NCBI GenBank assembly: GCA_046589965.1
Contig: JBKJVF010000170.1
Span: 1-28,969 of the forward strand
Length of the DNA stretch: 28,969 nt
Direction: 5' to 3'
Source of the DNA: JAJNPS01 sp046589965
GTDB taxonomy: Bacteria > Pseudomonadota > Alphaproteobacteria > Rhodobacterales > Rhodobacteraceae
The stretch's first letter is position 1. The number at the start of each line of letters is the position of its first letter. The notes below the pieces were generated by a model. It had not been told where the DNA came from. It ran no database searches and was given only the letters and a program-made list of their open reading frames with translations. Below, in pieces: positions 1 to 7,989 of the stretch. A program made the position numbers and the translations under genes.

Positions 1-804
1 GTCAGGATCGCCCAAAGCATGTGCCAAATCCAAAATCGGATTGTCCTGCGCCTGCCGATGGATGCGCGACAGCACCAGCTTGCGGCCATCGCCCAGTCGG
101 TCAAACACCATCTCACCCGACAGCCCGACCGGGGCCAACTGCGCCGGATCGCCGAACAGCACCAAAGTCGAGAAAATCTCGCGCAGATCGCTCAGCGCGC
201 GTTCGTCCAGCATCGAGGATTCATCGACAAAGCCAATATCAAGCGGTTCTTCGCGCCGTTTCCAGCCCTTGATGAAATCGCTGCCTTTCAGGCCCGCCGC
301 CGCCAACGCGCCGGGGATCGAGGCGACCGATTGATAAAAGGCATATGCGCGGTCCAGCGCCACATCCGTCAAGCCTTCGACCACCGGGCGTGGCGCATTT
401 CCGGCCAGCCATTCGGCGATCTTTTCGTATTGGGGATCGTAGACCGGCGTGTAGAGAATGCGGTGAATGGTCGTTGCAGGCACCCCGCGCAGCCGCAGGA
501 CCGAGGCCGCCTTGTTGGTCGGGGCAAGGATGGCCAGCGTCCGTCTATCCTTGCGCCGCCGCCCTTCGTAGTCGCCCGACACGATATCGACCCCGGCCCC
601 TTTGAGCGCGCGGTAAAGTGCCCCCAGCAGCATTGTTTTGCCTGACCCCGCCTTGCCGACAACGGCCAGCACGGACGCCTTGCCTTCGGCCATCGGTGTC
701 AGGGTTCCATTTGCAACATCAATGCCATGCCCCAAAAGCTCTGCCGTCATCCGGTCAAAAGCTTCGGCCTGATCTTCTGACAACGTGACAGGGAGTTGCG
801 CCAT
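1..804 (-). CDS. RecD-like superfamily 1 DNA helicase/ATPase (C-terminus outside the window)
   Basis: The minus strand reads open for 268 codons from an ATG at 804 to the left edge, so the C-terminal half is missing. Visible SF1 motifs in order are Walker A GKAGSGKT (residues 50-57), an APTNKAA motif (94-100), motif II VDESSM (193-198), motif III FGDPAQLAPV (217-226) and SRIHRQ (246-251). This order and spacing fit the RecD/TraA-like family of ATP-dependent 5'-3' helicases. There is no N-terminal RecD2 extension: Walker A lies about 50 residues from the start, so this is a short stand-alone RecD-like helicase rather than full-length RecD2 or the RecD subunit of RecBCD. A role in DNA repair or recombination is inferred. 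A 57-residue gene lies 73 bp upstream on the same strand. Confidence 0.9.
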   Translation of the reverse strand, partial: MAQLPVTLSEDQAEAFDRMTAELLGHGIDVANGTLTPMAEGKASVLAVVGKAGSGKTMLLGALYRALKGAGVDIVSGDYEGRRRKDRRTLAILAPTNKAASVLRLRGVPATTIHRILYTPVYDPQYEKIAEWLAGNAPRPVVEGLTDVALDRAYAFYQSVASIPGALAAAGLKGSDFIKGWKRREEPLDIGFVDESSMLDERALSDLREIFSTLVLFGDPAQLAPVGLSGEMVFDRLGDGRKLVLSRIHRQAQDNPILDLAHALGDPD

Positions 805-877
805 GCAGCGACCATAATCTGCCGCCCGCAAAAGGACCAGCAGCGGCGCGTCAAATGGCCATAGGGCCTGATCTGGT

Positions 878-1051
878 TCAGTCGTCCCCGTCGTCTTGAT
901 CTTTGGGCGCGGTGCCGACCCCGGCAGGGCCAATCTCTTGGGTGGCAACGCGCAGCGCTTCGTCAAGCTGTGCCGTCAGTGCGGGCAGCCCGTTCTTTTG
1001 CGAATAGCTGCGCATATCCTGCAAGACTTCAAGAATCCATTCGTGCGCCAT
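878..1051 (-). CDS. Small acidic hypothetical protein (57 aa)
   Basis: This short cytoplasmic protein begins MAHEWILEVLQDMRSY and ends in an acidic tail (DQDDGDD). It has no signal peptide or membrane segment. I chose the ATG at 1051 because a strong GGGAGG Shine-Dalgarno sits 5 nt upstream; the in-frame ATG at 1063 overlaps that ribosome-binding site and is unlikely to be used. The sequence resembles small proteins I associate with Rhodobacteraceae, but no function is known to me. It precedes the RecD-like helicase on the same strand by 73 bp and may be cotranscribed with it. Confidence 0.75.
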   Translation of the reverse strand: MAHEWILEVLQDMRSYSQKNGLPALTAQLDEALRVATQEIGPAGVGTAPKDQDDGDD

Positions 1052-1221
1052 TCCGCCTCCCATTCGTGCGGGCAGAAGAAATGCATCTTCGACTGCCGTA
1101 TATGTATGGGAACCGTTACAGTCTGTCGGTCAACAGAAGGTGTATGACGTGTTTTGTCGGCTAGCAGAAATCCGCTGCAACCGGAATGACTTGCGAGGTC
1201 CAATCCTTTCTATTGGGGTAG

Positions 1222-1244
1222 TTTGTCGCCGGTTTGACGACAAA
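1222..1244. repeat. Inverted repeat in the 1052-1293 intergenic region
   Basis: Seven-base arms TTTGTCG and CGACAAA flank a 9-nt spacer, about 50 bp upstream of the broken GFA gene. It could be an operator or a weak hairpin; there is no T-run for a terminator. Nothing else recognisable is seen between 1052 and 1293. Confidence 0.35.
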
Positions 1245-1293
1245 GTCGGAATGCAGCAAGATTACAACCCAGGTGAATTTCGGGGCCGGGCCA

Positions 1294-1688
1294 ATGCCAA
1301 AGAACAAGACCTATGACGGTGGCTGTCTTTGCGGCAGGGTCCGGTTTCAAGCGACAGGTCCAGCGGGCTAGCCCCATACCTGCTCGTGCAAGATCTGTCA
1401 GCGGCAGTCTGGCGCCCTGACCTTGGCATGGGTGGAATTCCCGACGACCGGATGGACGGGACCGGCCCCTGCGACCTACCTGCAAAATGGCGGCCATCGG
1501 ATCAATCAAGCCGGGCGTTCTGCCCGACCTGCGGCAGCACGATCGGCGCGATCGACGACGCGCCCACCATCGCGCTGGTCCTCGGGACCTTTGATGCTCC
1601 GAACCGCAAGGAACTTGCCCCGATCGCGCAATCCTACACATCGCCGCGCCCGAAATGGTGGCACATCATGATCGGCGACAGGCCTTAA
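1294..1688 (+). pseudogene. Broken GFA/CENP-V-family protein gene (stop codon plus frameshift)
   Basis: Read from the ATG at 1294, the first frame gives GGCLCGRVRFQATGPAG, then an in-frame TAG at 1369-1371, then a continuation with CSCKICQRQSGALTLAWVEF. The domain then moves to the frame one base earlier, giving AFCPTCGSTIGAIDDAPTIALVLGTFD and KWWHIMIGDRP before TAA at 1688. Together these are the CxC, CxxC and CPxCG zinc-ligand motifs of the GFA family (DUF636, once called glutathione-dependent formaldehyde-activating enzymes). The frame change lies roughly between 1480 and 1515 and fits a one-base deletion. Two independent lesions argue for a true pseudogene, although sequencing error cannot be excluded for either one. 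Its stop overlaps the convergent ccr stop by 4 bp (TTAA). Confidence 0.8.
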
Positions 1689-2977
1689 TTCGCGCGGGCG
1701 GCCTCCAGCGTATCGTCATAGGTCCGCAGGCCGGGGCGTGGGGCCTGTACCAGCACGGCCATATTGCCCGGCTTGTGCTGGTTTTTCCACATCAGCATAT
1801 GCGCACGCGGAATCTCCGCCCAGGGAAACACCTCGGACAGGCATGGATCGAGGCGTCGCTCCACCATCAGTTTGTTGGCGGCCGCCGCCTGTTTCAGATG
1901 GGCAAAATGGCTGCCCTGCAGGCGCTTCTGGTGCATCCACATGTAGCGTACGTCAAAGGTGCAGTTGAACCCGGTGGTGCCTGCGCAGATCACCACCATG
2001 CCGCCCTTTTTCACCACCAGCGCCGAAACCGGGAATGTCGCTTCGCCCGGATGCTCAAACACGATATCGACGCTGACGCCCTTGCCGGTGATGTCCCAGA
2101 TCGCCTTGCCGAACCGGCGCGCCTCTTTCAGCCAGTCGTTGTATTCGGGCGTGTTCACCGTTGGCATCTGACCCCAGCATTTGAAATCGCTGCGGTTGAT
2201 GACGCCTTTGGCCCCCAGCCCCATGACAAAGTCACGCTTGCCCTCGTCACTGATGACACCGATGGCATTGCCACCTGCGGTATTGATCAGCTGGATCGCA
2301 TAGGATCCGAGGCCGCCTGACGCGCCCCAGACCAAGACGTTTTGCCCCGGTTTCAGATCATGCGGTTCATGGCCGAACAGCATCCGGTAGGCGGTGGCAA
2401 GGGTCAGGGTATAGCAGGCGCTTTCTTCCCATGACTGGTGCCGGGGCCGGGGCATCAACTGCTGGGCCTGCACGCGGGTGAACTGCGCGAATGAACCGTC
2501 ATGCGTCTCATACCCCCAGATCCGCTGACTGGGCGAATACATCGGGTCGCCGCCGTTGCAATCCTCGTCGTCGCCGTCATCCTGATTACAGTGGATGACC
2601 ACCTCATCCCCAACTTTCCAGCGTTTCACCTTGTCGCCGACCGCCCATACGATCCCGGATGCGTCCGAGCCAAGCACGGCATAGGGTTGCTTGTGGCCGT
2701 CAAATACGGAAATGGGTTCGCCCAAAGCCGCCCAGACGCCGTTGAAATTGACGCCGGCGGCCATCACCAGAACCAGCACCTCGTTGCTGTCGATCTTCCA
2801 AGTATCGACCACCTCGACCTGAAACGCAGAGTCCGGAGGACCGTGACGTTCGCGCCGGATCGTCCAGGCGTACATCTGCGCCGGGACATGGCCCAAAGGG
2901 GGAAACTCCCCGATCTCGTAAAGGTCTTTCAGCGGCGCTTCATCGGTCAATTTCGGGTCCTGCGTGTCCAAAGCCAT
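1685..2977 (-). CDS. ccr: Crotonyl-CoA carboxylase/reductase
   Basis: This enzyme reductively carboxylates crotonyl-CoA with CO2 and NADPH to (2S)-ethylmalonyl-CoA, the committing step of the ethylmalonyl-CoA pathway. The 430-residue length is the usual size for the alphaproteobacterial enzyme. It is a medium-chain dehydrogenase/reductase. The NADPH glycine-rich loop WGASGGLGSY lies at 217-226. Segments that match the described CO2 pocket of Ccr enzymes are GVNFNGVW (75-82), WGYET (154-158, with the conserved Glu157) and GSHFAH (355-360, with His357). An AGGTGA Shine-Dalgarno precedes the ATG at 2977. It lies downstream of the acyltransferase on the same strand with a 115-bp gap holding a possible regulatory inverted repeat, so it may be cotranscribed or have its own promoter. 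The pathway partner ecm lies divergently beyond that gene. Confidence 0.97.
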   Translation of the reverse strand: MALDTQDPKLTDEAPLKDLYEIGEFPPLGHVPAQMYAWTIRRERHGPPDSAFQVEVVDTWKIDSNEVLVLVMAAGVNFNGVWAALGEPISVFDGHKQPYAVLGSDASGIVWAVGDKVKRWKVGDEVVIHCNQDDGDDEDCNGGDPMYSPSQRIWGYETHDGSFAQFTRVQAQQLMPRPRHQSWEESACYTLTLATAYRMLFGHEPHDLKPGQNVLVWGASGGLGSYAIQLINTAGGNAIGVISDEGKRDFVMGLGAKGVINRSDFKCWGQMPTVNTPEYNDWLKEARRFGKAIWDITGKGVSVDIVFEHPGEATFPVSALVVKKGGMVVICAGTTGFNCTFDVRYMWMHQKRLQGSHFAHLKQAAAANKLMVERRLDPCLSEVFPWAEIPRAHMLMWKNQHKPGNMAVLVQAPRPGLRTYDDTLEAARAN

Positions 2978-3047
2978 GGGTCACCTGTGCAAACAACGAT
3001 CATATCGCCGCAGCGCAGAATCGCCAGCGTTCTACGAAACGCTAAAA

Positions 3048-3067
3048 TTGCTCGCGCAACTTTGCAA
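3048..3067. promoter_or_regulatory. Candidate operator upstream of ccr
   Basis: The acyltransferase-ccr gap holds the inverted repeat TTGCtcgcGCAA (3048-3059), followed at once by TTTGCAA (3061-3067). Read in the ccr direction this is TTGCAAA next to TTGCGCGAGCAA. TTTGCAAA-like words are the kind of sequence bound by short-chain fatty acyl-CoA regulators (RamB/PccR family). Linking the site to that family is inference from word similarity. The repeat lies about 70-90 bp upstream of the ccr start. Confidence 0.4.
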
Positions 3068-3092
3068 CAAGAAATGAAGGTATTTTGTAATT

Positions 3093-4454
3093 TTATGTCT
3101 GCGACGTTGCAGCATCGAACGCAGTGACGGGCACCGATGCGGCATAGAATTGCAAGGCCTCCCGCTCCGACCCGACCGGTTGAAGGTCGCTGTTGACCAG
3201 CCCTCGCGCGATCAAAGGCGCCAGACCTTCGTTCAAGGTTGCCTCGATCCCTTGCGGCGGCAGTTTCAGCACGGCGCCCGCCGCGACAAGGCGCGCAATC
3301 AGCGCCTCGGTCCGTGATCGCAACGCGTCGCGAGAAGCCACCCCCTCGCCCAGCGCGGCGGCAATTAGCGGCACCGGCAGGACGGGGACGACCGATGAAA
3401 TCCTCGCCATCAGGGTTACGCCCAAAGCGTCGACCGTGCCACCCGCGCCCAGAAAAGCACGCAGCGAGACCGGCGCGCCGAAACCCGCCGCCGCTGTGCC
3501 GAACCTCTTGAAGCGACCACGAAACCGGTTCCACAGCATCCGTATCGCATAGGCCAGCACCTGCGTTGGACGGTGGCGGAACCTGCGCCCGCCTTCTGCT
3601 GCGGCCGCGATCAGAACGCGATCCTCCAGCACCCGGTCGTAGGCAAGGCCCACGGGAACAAAGACGACATCCCGGCCACCAGGCTCAAACCCCTGCACGA
3701 TATAGCTGAGCAGACCCATCTTGGCCGAACCGACGCGCCCATCAAGGCTGAGACCCCCTTCGGGAAAGATTGCCTGCGTCGTGCCATCCTCGGTTGCCAT
3801 CTGGACATAACGCGCCAGCACTTTGCGATAAAGCGCGTTGCGGTCGCCGCGCCGGATGAAATAGGCCCCCATCGCCCGGATCATCACCGACAGGGGCCAG
3901 ATGCGGGCCCATTCGCCCACCGCATAGGAAATCGCCGAACGGTCCGCGACCAGCCAGGTGATCAGCACATAGTCCATGTTGCTGCGATGGTTCATGACGA
4001 AAATCACCGTGGCCTTGGGGTCGATATGGGCCAGTGCGGCATCCACCTTGCCTACCCGCACACGATAGAGCATCCGACTGAACGCCTTGGCAGCGCGGGT
4101 GGCAAAACCGAAATAGAGCGTGGCCGAGAATCCCGGCACGATTTCCCGCGCATATCGCCGCGCTTCTTCGAACGCCACACTGCCGGGCACGCGCGTGTCG
4201 GCGGCATGTTCGCTGACCGCCTCCAGCACGCGCGCATCATACAAAAGGCGCACGATCATGTCCTGACGACGGGCTAGCTTGAAGGGTTCGATCTTGCGCT
4301 CCAGCCGCGCATTGACCCGCGCCAGCGCGCGCTCCATCCGCCGACGAAAGAACCAGCGGATGCCGGGGCCGATGATCCGGTCCAATGTCGCGATGGCCGC
4401 AAGCAAACCTGCGACCCACAGCAACCAGACAGGGATTTCGACTGTTCCGAACAT
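3093..4454 (-). CDS. 1-acylglycerol/glycerol-3-phosphate acyltransferase-family protein (PlsB/PlsC type)
   Basis: This is a 453-residue membrane-associated acyltransferase, probably acting in phospholipid synthesis at the inner membrane. A hydrophobic segment spans residues 8-24. The catalytic HX4D motif is NHRSNMD (His156, Asp161). YFIRRG (198-203) and FPEGG (230-234) are the further acyl-acceptor-binding motifs of the glycerolipid acyltransferase family. It is longer than a typical PlsC (about 250 residues) and shorter than E. coli PlsB (about 800), with an extra C-terminal region of about 180 residues, so the exact acceptor is uncertain. It is transcribed toward ccr and is divergent from ecm across a 188-bp region. 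Its placement between the two ethylmalonyl-CoA genes suggests co-regulation of lipid synthesis with acetyl-CoA assimilation, but that is inference. Confidence 0.88.
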   Translation of the reverse strand: MFGTVEIPVWLLWVAGLLAAIATLDRIIGPGIRWFFRRRMERALARVNARLERKIEPFKLARRQDMIVRLLYDARVLEAVSEHAADTRVPGSVAFEEARRYAREIVPGFSATLYFGFATRAAKAFSRMLYRVRVGKVDAALAHIDPKATVIFVMNHRSNMDYVLITWLVADRSAISYAVGEWARIWPLSVMIRAMGAYFIRRGDRNALYRKVLARYVQMATEDGTTQAIFPEGGLSLDGRVGSAKMGLLSYIVQGFEPGGRDVVFVPVGLAYDRVLEDRVLIAAAAEGGRRFRHRPTQVLAYAIRMLWNRFRGRFKRFGTAAAGFGAPVSLRAFLGAGGTVDALGVTLMARISSVVPVLPVPLIAAALGEGVASRDALRSRTEALIARLVAAGAVLKLPPQGIEATLNEGLAPLIARGLVNSDLQPVGSEREALQFYAASVPVTAFDAATSQT

Positions 4455-4574
4455 CCGCGTCAGCCTAGCTTATCCAGGTACTCCCGCAATCATCTTTCAG
4501 ATTGCTCAACTATGACGGGGACAGTTCGGCACCGCCGTGACGGGGTACGACCCCTCTTGCCGCGATGCAGCGAA

Positions 4575-4604
4575 TTGACATTGGCATAAAGTGTCCGGTA
4601 TCTG
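4575..4604 (+). promoter_or_regulatory. Possible sigma-70-type promoter of ecm
   Basis: A perfect TTGACA -35 element (4575-4580) is followed after 18 bp by TATCTG (4599-4604), leaving a leader of about 30 nt before the ecm ATG. The -10 is weak, so the call rests mainly on the -35 and on its position in the divergent region. Confidence 0.4.
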
Positions 4605-4642
4605 TGTCATCACGAAATAAAATTGCGTAAAGGTGCGGTTCG

Positions 4643-6598
4643 ATGTCCAAAGACGCCCCCTGGCTGATCCGCACCTATGCCGGGCATTCAACAGCCATGG
4701 CGTCGAATGCGCTCTATCGCGGCAACCTCGCCAAGGGGCAAACTGGCCTGTCGGTCGCGTTCGATCTGCCCACCCAGACCGGCTATGACAGTGACCACGT
4801 CCTGGCGCGGGGCGAGGTCGGCAAGGTCGGCGTCCCGGTCTCGCATCTTGGCGACATGCGCACGCTGTTCATGGACATCCCGCTTGATCAGATGAACACA
4901 TCGATGACGATCAATGCGACGGCCCCATGGCTTTTGGCGCTTTATATCGCGGTGGCCGAGGAACAGGGCGCACCAATCGCCGCCCTGCAGGGCACCGTCC
5001 AGAACGACATCATCAAAGAATACCTCAGCCGGGGCACCTATATCACCGCCCCCGCGCCCAGCTTGCGGATGATCACGGATGTCGCGGCCTATACCCGCCA
5101 GTATCTGCCCAAATGGAACCCGATGAACGTCTGCAGCTATCACCTGCAGGAGGCAGGTGCCACGCCTGAACAGGAACTGGCCTTTGCGCTGGCGACCGCC
5201 TGCGCCGTGCTGGACGATCTGCGCGGCAAGGTGGCACCCGGTGATTTCCCCGACATGGTCGGGCGCATCAGTTTCTTCGTCAATGCCGGCATCCGATTTG
5301 TCACCGAGATGTGCAAGATGCGCGCTTTCGTCGACCTCTGGGACGAGATCTGCCGCGACCGTTACGGCATCGCGGACGCCAAGTATCGCCGGTTTCGCTA
5401 TGGTGTGCAGGTCAACAGCCTCGGGCTGACCGAACAGCAACCCGAAAACAACGTCTATCGCATCCTGATCGAAATGCTGGCCGTAACGCTGTCCAAAAAC
5501 GCCCGGGCGCGGGCCGTGCAGTTGCCCGCGTGGAACGAGGCGCTTGGCCTGCCCCGGCCATGGGACCAGCAATGGTCGATGCGCATGCAGCAGATCCTGG
5601 CCTATGAGACGGACCTTTTGGAATATGACGACCTTTTCGATGGCAACCCTGCCGTGGAGCGCAAGGTGGCCACACTGAAAGACGGGGCACGTGCGGAACT
5701 GGCAGTGATCGACGGCATGGGCGGTGCGGTCGCGGCCATTCCTTACATGAAGGAACGTCTGGTCGAGGCGAATGCAGAACGCCTGGGGGGCATCGAACGG
5801 GGTGAGACCGTGGTCGTGGGTGTCAACCGATACATCACCACGGAGCCCTCGCCCCTGACGACGGGTGACGGCTCGATCATGGCGGCTGACCCGCAAGCGG
5901 AAGCCGACCAGATTGAGCGTCTGCAGAGTTGGCGTGCCGCGCGTGATCCAGATGCGGTTCAGGCGGCACTTGCGGATTTGCGCGCTGCCGCCACCACCGA
6001 TGCCAATATCATGCCGCCGTCGCTTGCCTGCGCTCGCGCAGGTGTGACAACCGGCGAGTGGGGCACTTTGATCCGCGAAGCCTTTGGCGAATACCGCGCG
6101 CCCACAGGCGTGTCGCGCAACCCGTCGAACCGCACCGAGGGGCTGGAAGTCATTCGAGAGGCCGTGCAGGCGGTGTCCGCGAAACTTGGCCGTCCACTCA
6201 AGTTCCTGATGGGCAAGCCGGGCCTCGACGGTCATTCCAACGGCGCCGAACAGATCGCGGCCCGCGCGCGTGACTGCGGGATGGACATCACCTATGACGG
6301 CATCCGCCTGACCCCCGCCGACATCGTCGCGGCAGCCTCCGATCAACGCGCGCATGTCATCGGTTTGTCGATCCTGTCCGGGTCGCACCTGCCCCTGATC
6401 CGCGAAACGCTTGACCGGATGCAGGCTGCGGGCTTGTCCGACATCCCCCTGATCGTTGGCGGCATCATCCCCGAAGAGGACGCCACCACCCTGCGCGCCA
6501 TGGGAGTAGCCGCCGTCTACACGCCCAAGGATTTTGAGCTGAACCGGATCATGATGGATATCGTGGGACTGGTGGACGGCAAGGCGGCGGCGGAATAG
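4643..6598 (+). CDS. ecm: Ethylmalonyl-CoA mutase (B12-dependent)
   Basis: This coenzyme-B12 mutase converts (2R)-ethylmalonyl-CoA to (2S)-methylsuccinyl-CoA, one or two steps after Ccr. The 651-residue single chain has the methylmalonyl-CoA-mutase-type TIM barrel at residues 1-500, including DLPTQTGYDSDH (41-52) and the CoA/substrate region TMTINATAPW-like (88-96). The C-terminal cobalamin-binding domain carries the DxHxxG signature as LDGHSNG (528-534, His531), with SGSHLPLI and VGGIIPEED further on. The single-chain length and these motifs fit Ecm (MeaA-like) rather than the larger methylmalonyl-CoA mutase. An AAAGG lies about 11 nt upstream of the ATG. It is divergent from the acyltransferase-ccr pair. 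A small hairpin follows its stop codon. Confidence 0.96.
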   Translation: MSKDAPWLIRTYAGHSTAMASNALYRGNLAKGQTGLSVAFDLPTQTGYDSDHVLARGEVGKVGVPVSHLGDMRTLFMDIPLDQMNTSMTINATAPWLLALYIAVAEEQGAPIAALQGTVQNDIIKEYLSRGTYITAPAPSLRMITDVAAYTRQYLPKWNPMNVCSYHLQEAGATPEQELAFALATACAVLDDLRGKVAPGDFPDMVGRISFFVNAGIRFVTEMCKMRAFVDLWDEICRDRYGIADAKYRRFRYGVQVNSLGLTEQQPENNVYRILIEMLAVTLSKNARARAVQLPAWNEALGLPRPWDQQWSMRMQQILAYETDLLEYDDLFDGNPAVERKVATLKDGARAELAVIDGMGGAVAAIPYMKERLVEANAERLGGIERGETVVVGVNRYITTEPSPLTTGDGSIMAADPQAEADQIERLQSWRAARDPDAVQAALADLRAAATTDANIMPPSLACARAGVTTGEWGTLIREAFGEYRAPTGVSRNPSNRTEGLEVIREAVQAVSAKLGRPLKFLMGKPGLDGHSNGAEQIAARARDCGMDITYDGIRLTPADIVAAASDQRAHVIGLSILSGSHLPLIRETLDRMQAAGLSDIPLIVGGIIPEEDATTLRAMGVAAVYTPKDFELNRIMMDIVGLVDGKAAAE

Positions 6599-6616
6599 GC
6601 GGCGCGACGTCGCCGC
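6599..6616. terminator. GC hairpin just after ecm
   Basis: GCGGCG and CGCCGC arms with a 6-nt loop start right after the ecm stop codon. No T-run follows, so termination is uncertain. The core GCGACGTCGC and a 16-base context (6602-6617) recur at 19364-19379 upstream of sdhC. Confidence 0.35.
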
Positions 6617-6689
6617 AAACTACCGGCACGCTTTCCCCTGCCCCGCCCATCAGCTAGTCTTGGACATACCTTACATGGGCGAGGCGGGC

Positions 6690-7931
6690 ATGATCCTTTC
6701 ACGGCGTTTGATGATGGCCGCCTCCATGGCGACGCTCTTGTCCGCTTGCGTCTCTGGTGGGACGCGTTCGGGCGGCAGTGGCGGATCTTCGACCGTGTTT
6801 CTGGCCGAGCCCAATGCGGGCTATGACGCCTGGGTCCAGGCATTCCGCGCCCGGGCGGCAAATCGCGGAATCTCGGGCGCCACCCTCAGCACCGCGTTTC
6901 GCGATGCGGGCTTTCTGCCCGGCGTGATCGAGCGTGACCGCAACCAGACCGAGTTCACCCGCACATTGGAGGATTACCTCGCCATCGCCGCCTCCGACGA
7001 ACGTGTCAGCCTTGGCCGCGCCAAATACCGCCAATATGCGGGTGTTCTGGGCGCGCTTGAGGGCCGCTATGGGGTGGAGCCGCACGTCGTGGCCGCGGTC
7101 TGGGGACTGGAGAGCTTTTTCGGCACCCGGCGCGGCGATGTGCCCGTGATGTCGGCCCTTTCGACGCTTGCCTATGACGGGCGGCGGGGAGAGTTCTTTG
7201 AAAGCCAGCTGGTGGCGGCTTTGCGGATCCTGCAGAACGGCGACATCAGCGCGGACCGGATGACCGGCAGCTGGGCGGGGGCGATGGGCCATACCCAGTT
7301 CATCCCGACCTCATATCTTGAATTTGCCGTCGATTTCACCGGCGACGGGCGGCGCGACATCTGGTCTGAGGACCCGAGCGACGCGCTGGCCTCCACTGCC
7401 GCTTACCTCTCACGATCCGGCTGGTCGCGTGGGGTGCCCTGGGGGTTGGAGGTGCGACTGCCGTCTGGCTTCAACACTGGCCTTCTTGGGCGTGGCAAGG
7501 GCAGGTCGGCAGCCGCCTGGACCGATCTTGGCGTCACCGATGCAGGTGGCGGACGACTTGCTGGCAATGCTACCGGGTCGATCATCGCGCCCAAGGGGCC
7601 AGGCGGTCCGGCCTTTCTTTTGACCAGCAATTTCAACGTGATCCTGCGCTACAACAACGCCGAAAACTATGCCATCGGCGTCGGGCATCTGGCTGATCGG
7701 CTGAACGGCGGCCCGCCTATACGGGCCAACTTTGGCCCGGACGCCTCTGGCATGACCATCGCCGACCGACAGGACCTGCAACGCCGCCTGACTGCTGCGG
7801 GGTTCGATACCGAGGGTGCGGATGGTGTTATCGGCGCCAAGACCCGCGCCGCAGTCAGCGCCTATCAGGCCAGCGCCGGATTGCCCGTGACCGGAGAGCC
7901 GTCGCTGGATTTGCTGAGGCGGTTGCGTTAA
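6690..7931 (+). CDS. Lipoprotein lytic murein transglycosylase B family (SLT_2 plus PG-binding domain)
   Basis: The predicted enzyme cleaves the glycan strands of peptidoglycan in the periplasm. I start it at the ATG at 6690 because this gives a compact lipoprotein signal, MILSRRLMMAASMATLLSAC, with lipobox LSAC and lipidated Cys20; upstream TTG/ATG codons would spoil the signal. The MltB-type catalytic domain follows, with WGLESFFG (the Glu at about residue 141 is the expected acid) and GAMGHTQFIPTSYL. The last 55 or so residues form a peptidoglycan-binding domain type 1 (LQRRLTAAGFDTEGADGVIG and KTRAAVSAYQ). The length of 413 residues is normal for this two-domain architecture. It lies 91 bp after ecm on the same strand, with no obvious functional tie to it. 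Confidence 0.93.
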   Translation: MILSRRLMMAASMATLLSACVSGGTRSGGSGGSSTVFLAEPNAGYDAWVQAFRARAANRGISGATLSTAFRDAGFLPGVIERDRNQTEFTRTLEDYLAIAASDERVSLGRAKYRQYAGVLGALEGRYGVEPHVVAAVWGLESFFGTRRGDVPVMSALSTLAYDGRRGEFFESQLVAALRILQNGDISADRMTGSWAGAMGHTQFIPTSYLEFAVDFTGDGRRDIWSEDPSDALASTAAYLSRSGWSRGVPWGLEVRLPSGFNTGLLGRGKGRSAAAWTDLGVTDAGGGRLAGNATGSIIAPKGPGGPAFLLTSNFNVILRYNNAENYAIGVGHLADRLNGGPPIRANFGPDASGMTIADRQDLQRRLTAAGFDTEGADGVIGAKTRAAVSAYQASAGLPVTGEPSLDLLRRLR

Positions 7932-7989
7932 GCCCCCTTTCGGCCCCCCCCTTGCGTCGCTGGCCAGCACTCAAACGCCGGAGAACGTC

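Noticed and set aside
1210..1641. 143-codon minus-strand frame opposite the broken GFA gene
   Set aside because: The conserved cysteine motifs are on the plus strand. The minus translation has no family features.
4605..4614. TGTCATCACG upstream of ecm, one mismatch from the TCA operator word
   Set aside because: Single copy, broken symmetry, and it lies downstream of the likely ecm -10, unlike the sites at sdhC and sucC.
4688..6388. 566-codon open frame on the minus strand opposite ecm
   Set aside because: The plus-strand protein is unmistakably ethylmalonyl-CoA mutase. The antisense translation is His/Arg/Asp-rich, as expected for a shadow frame.
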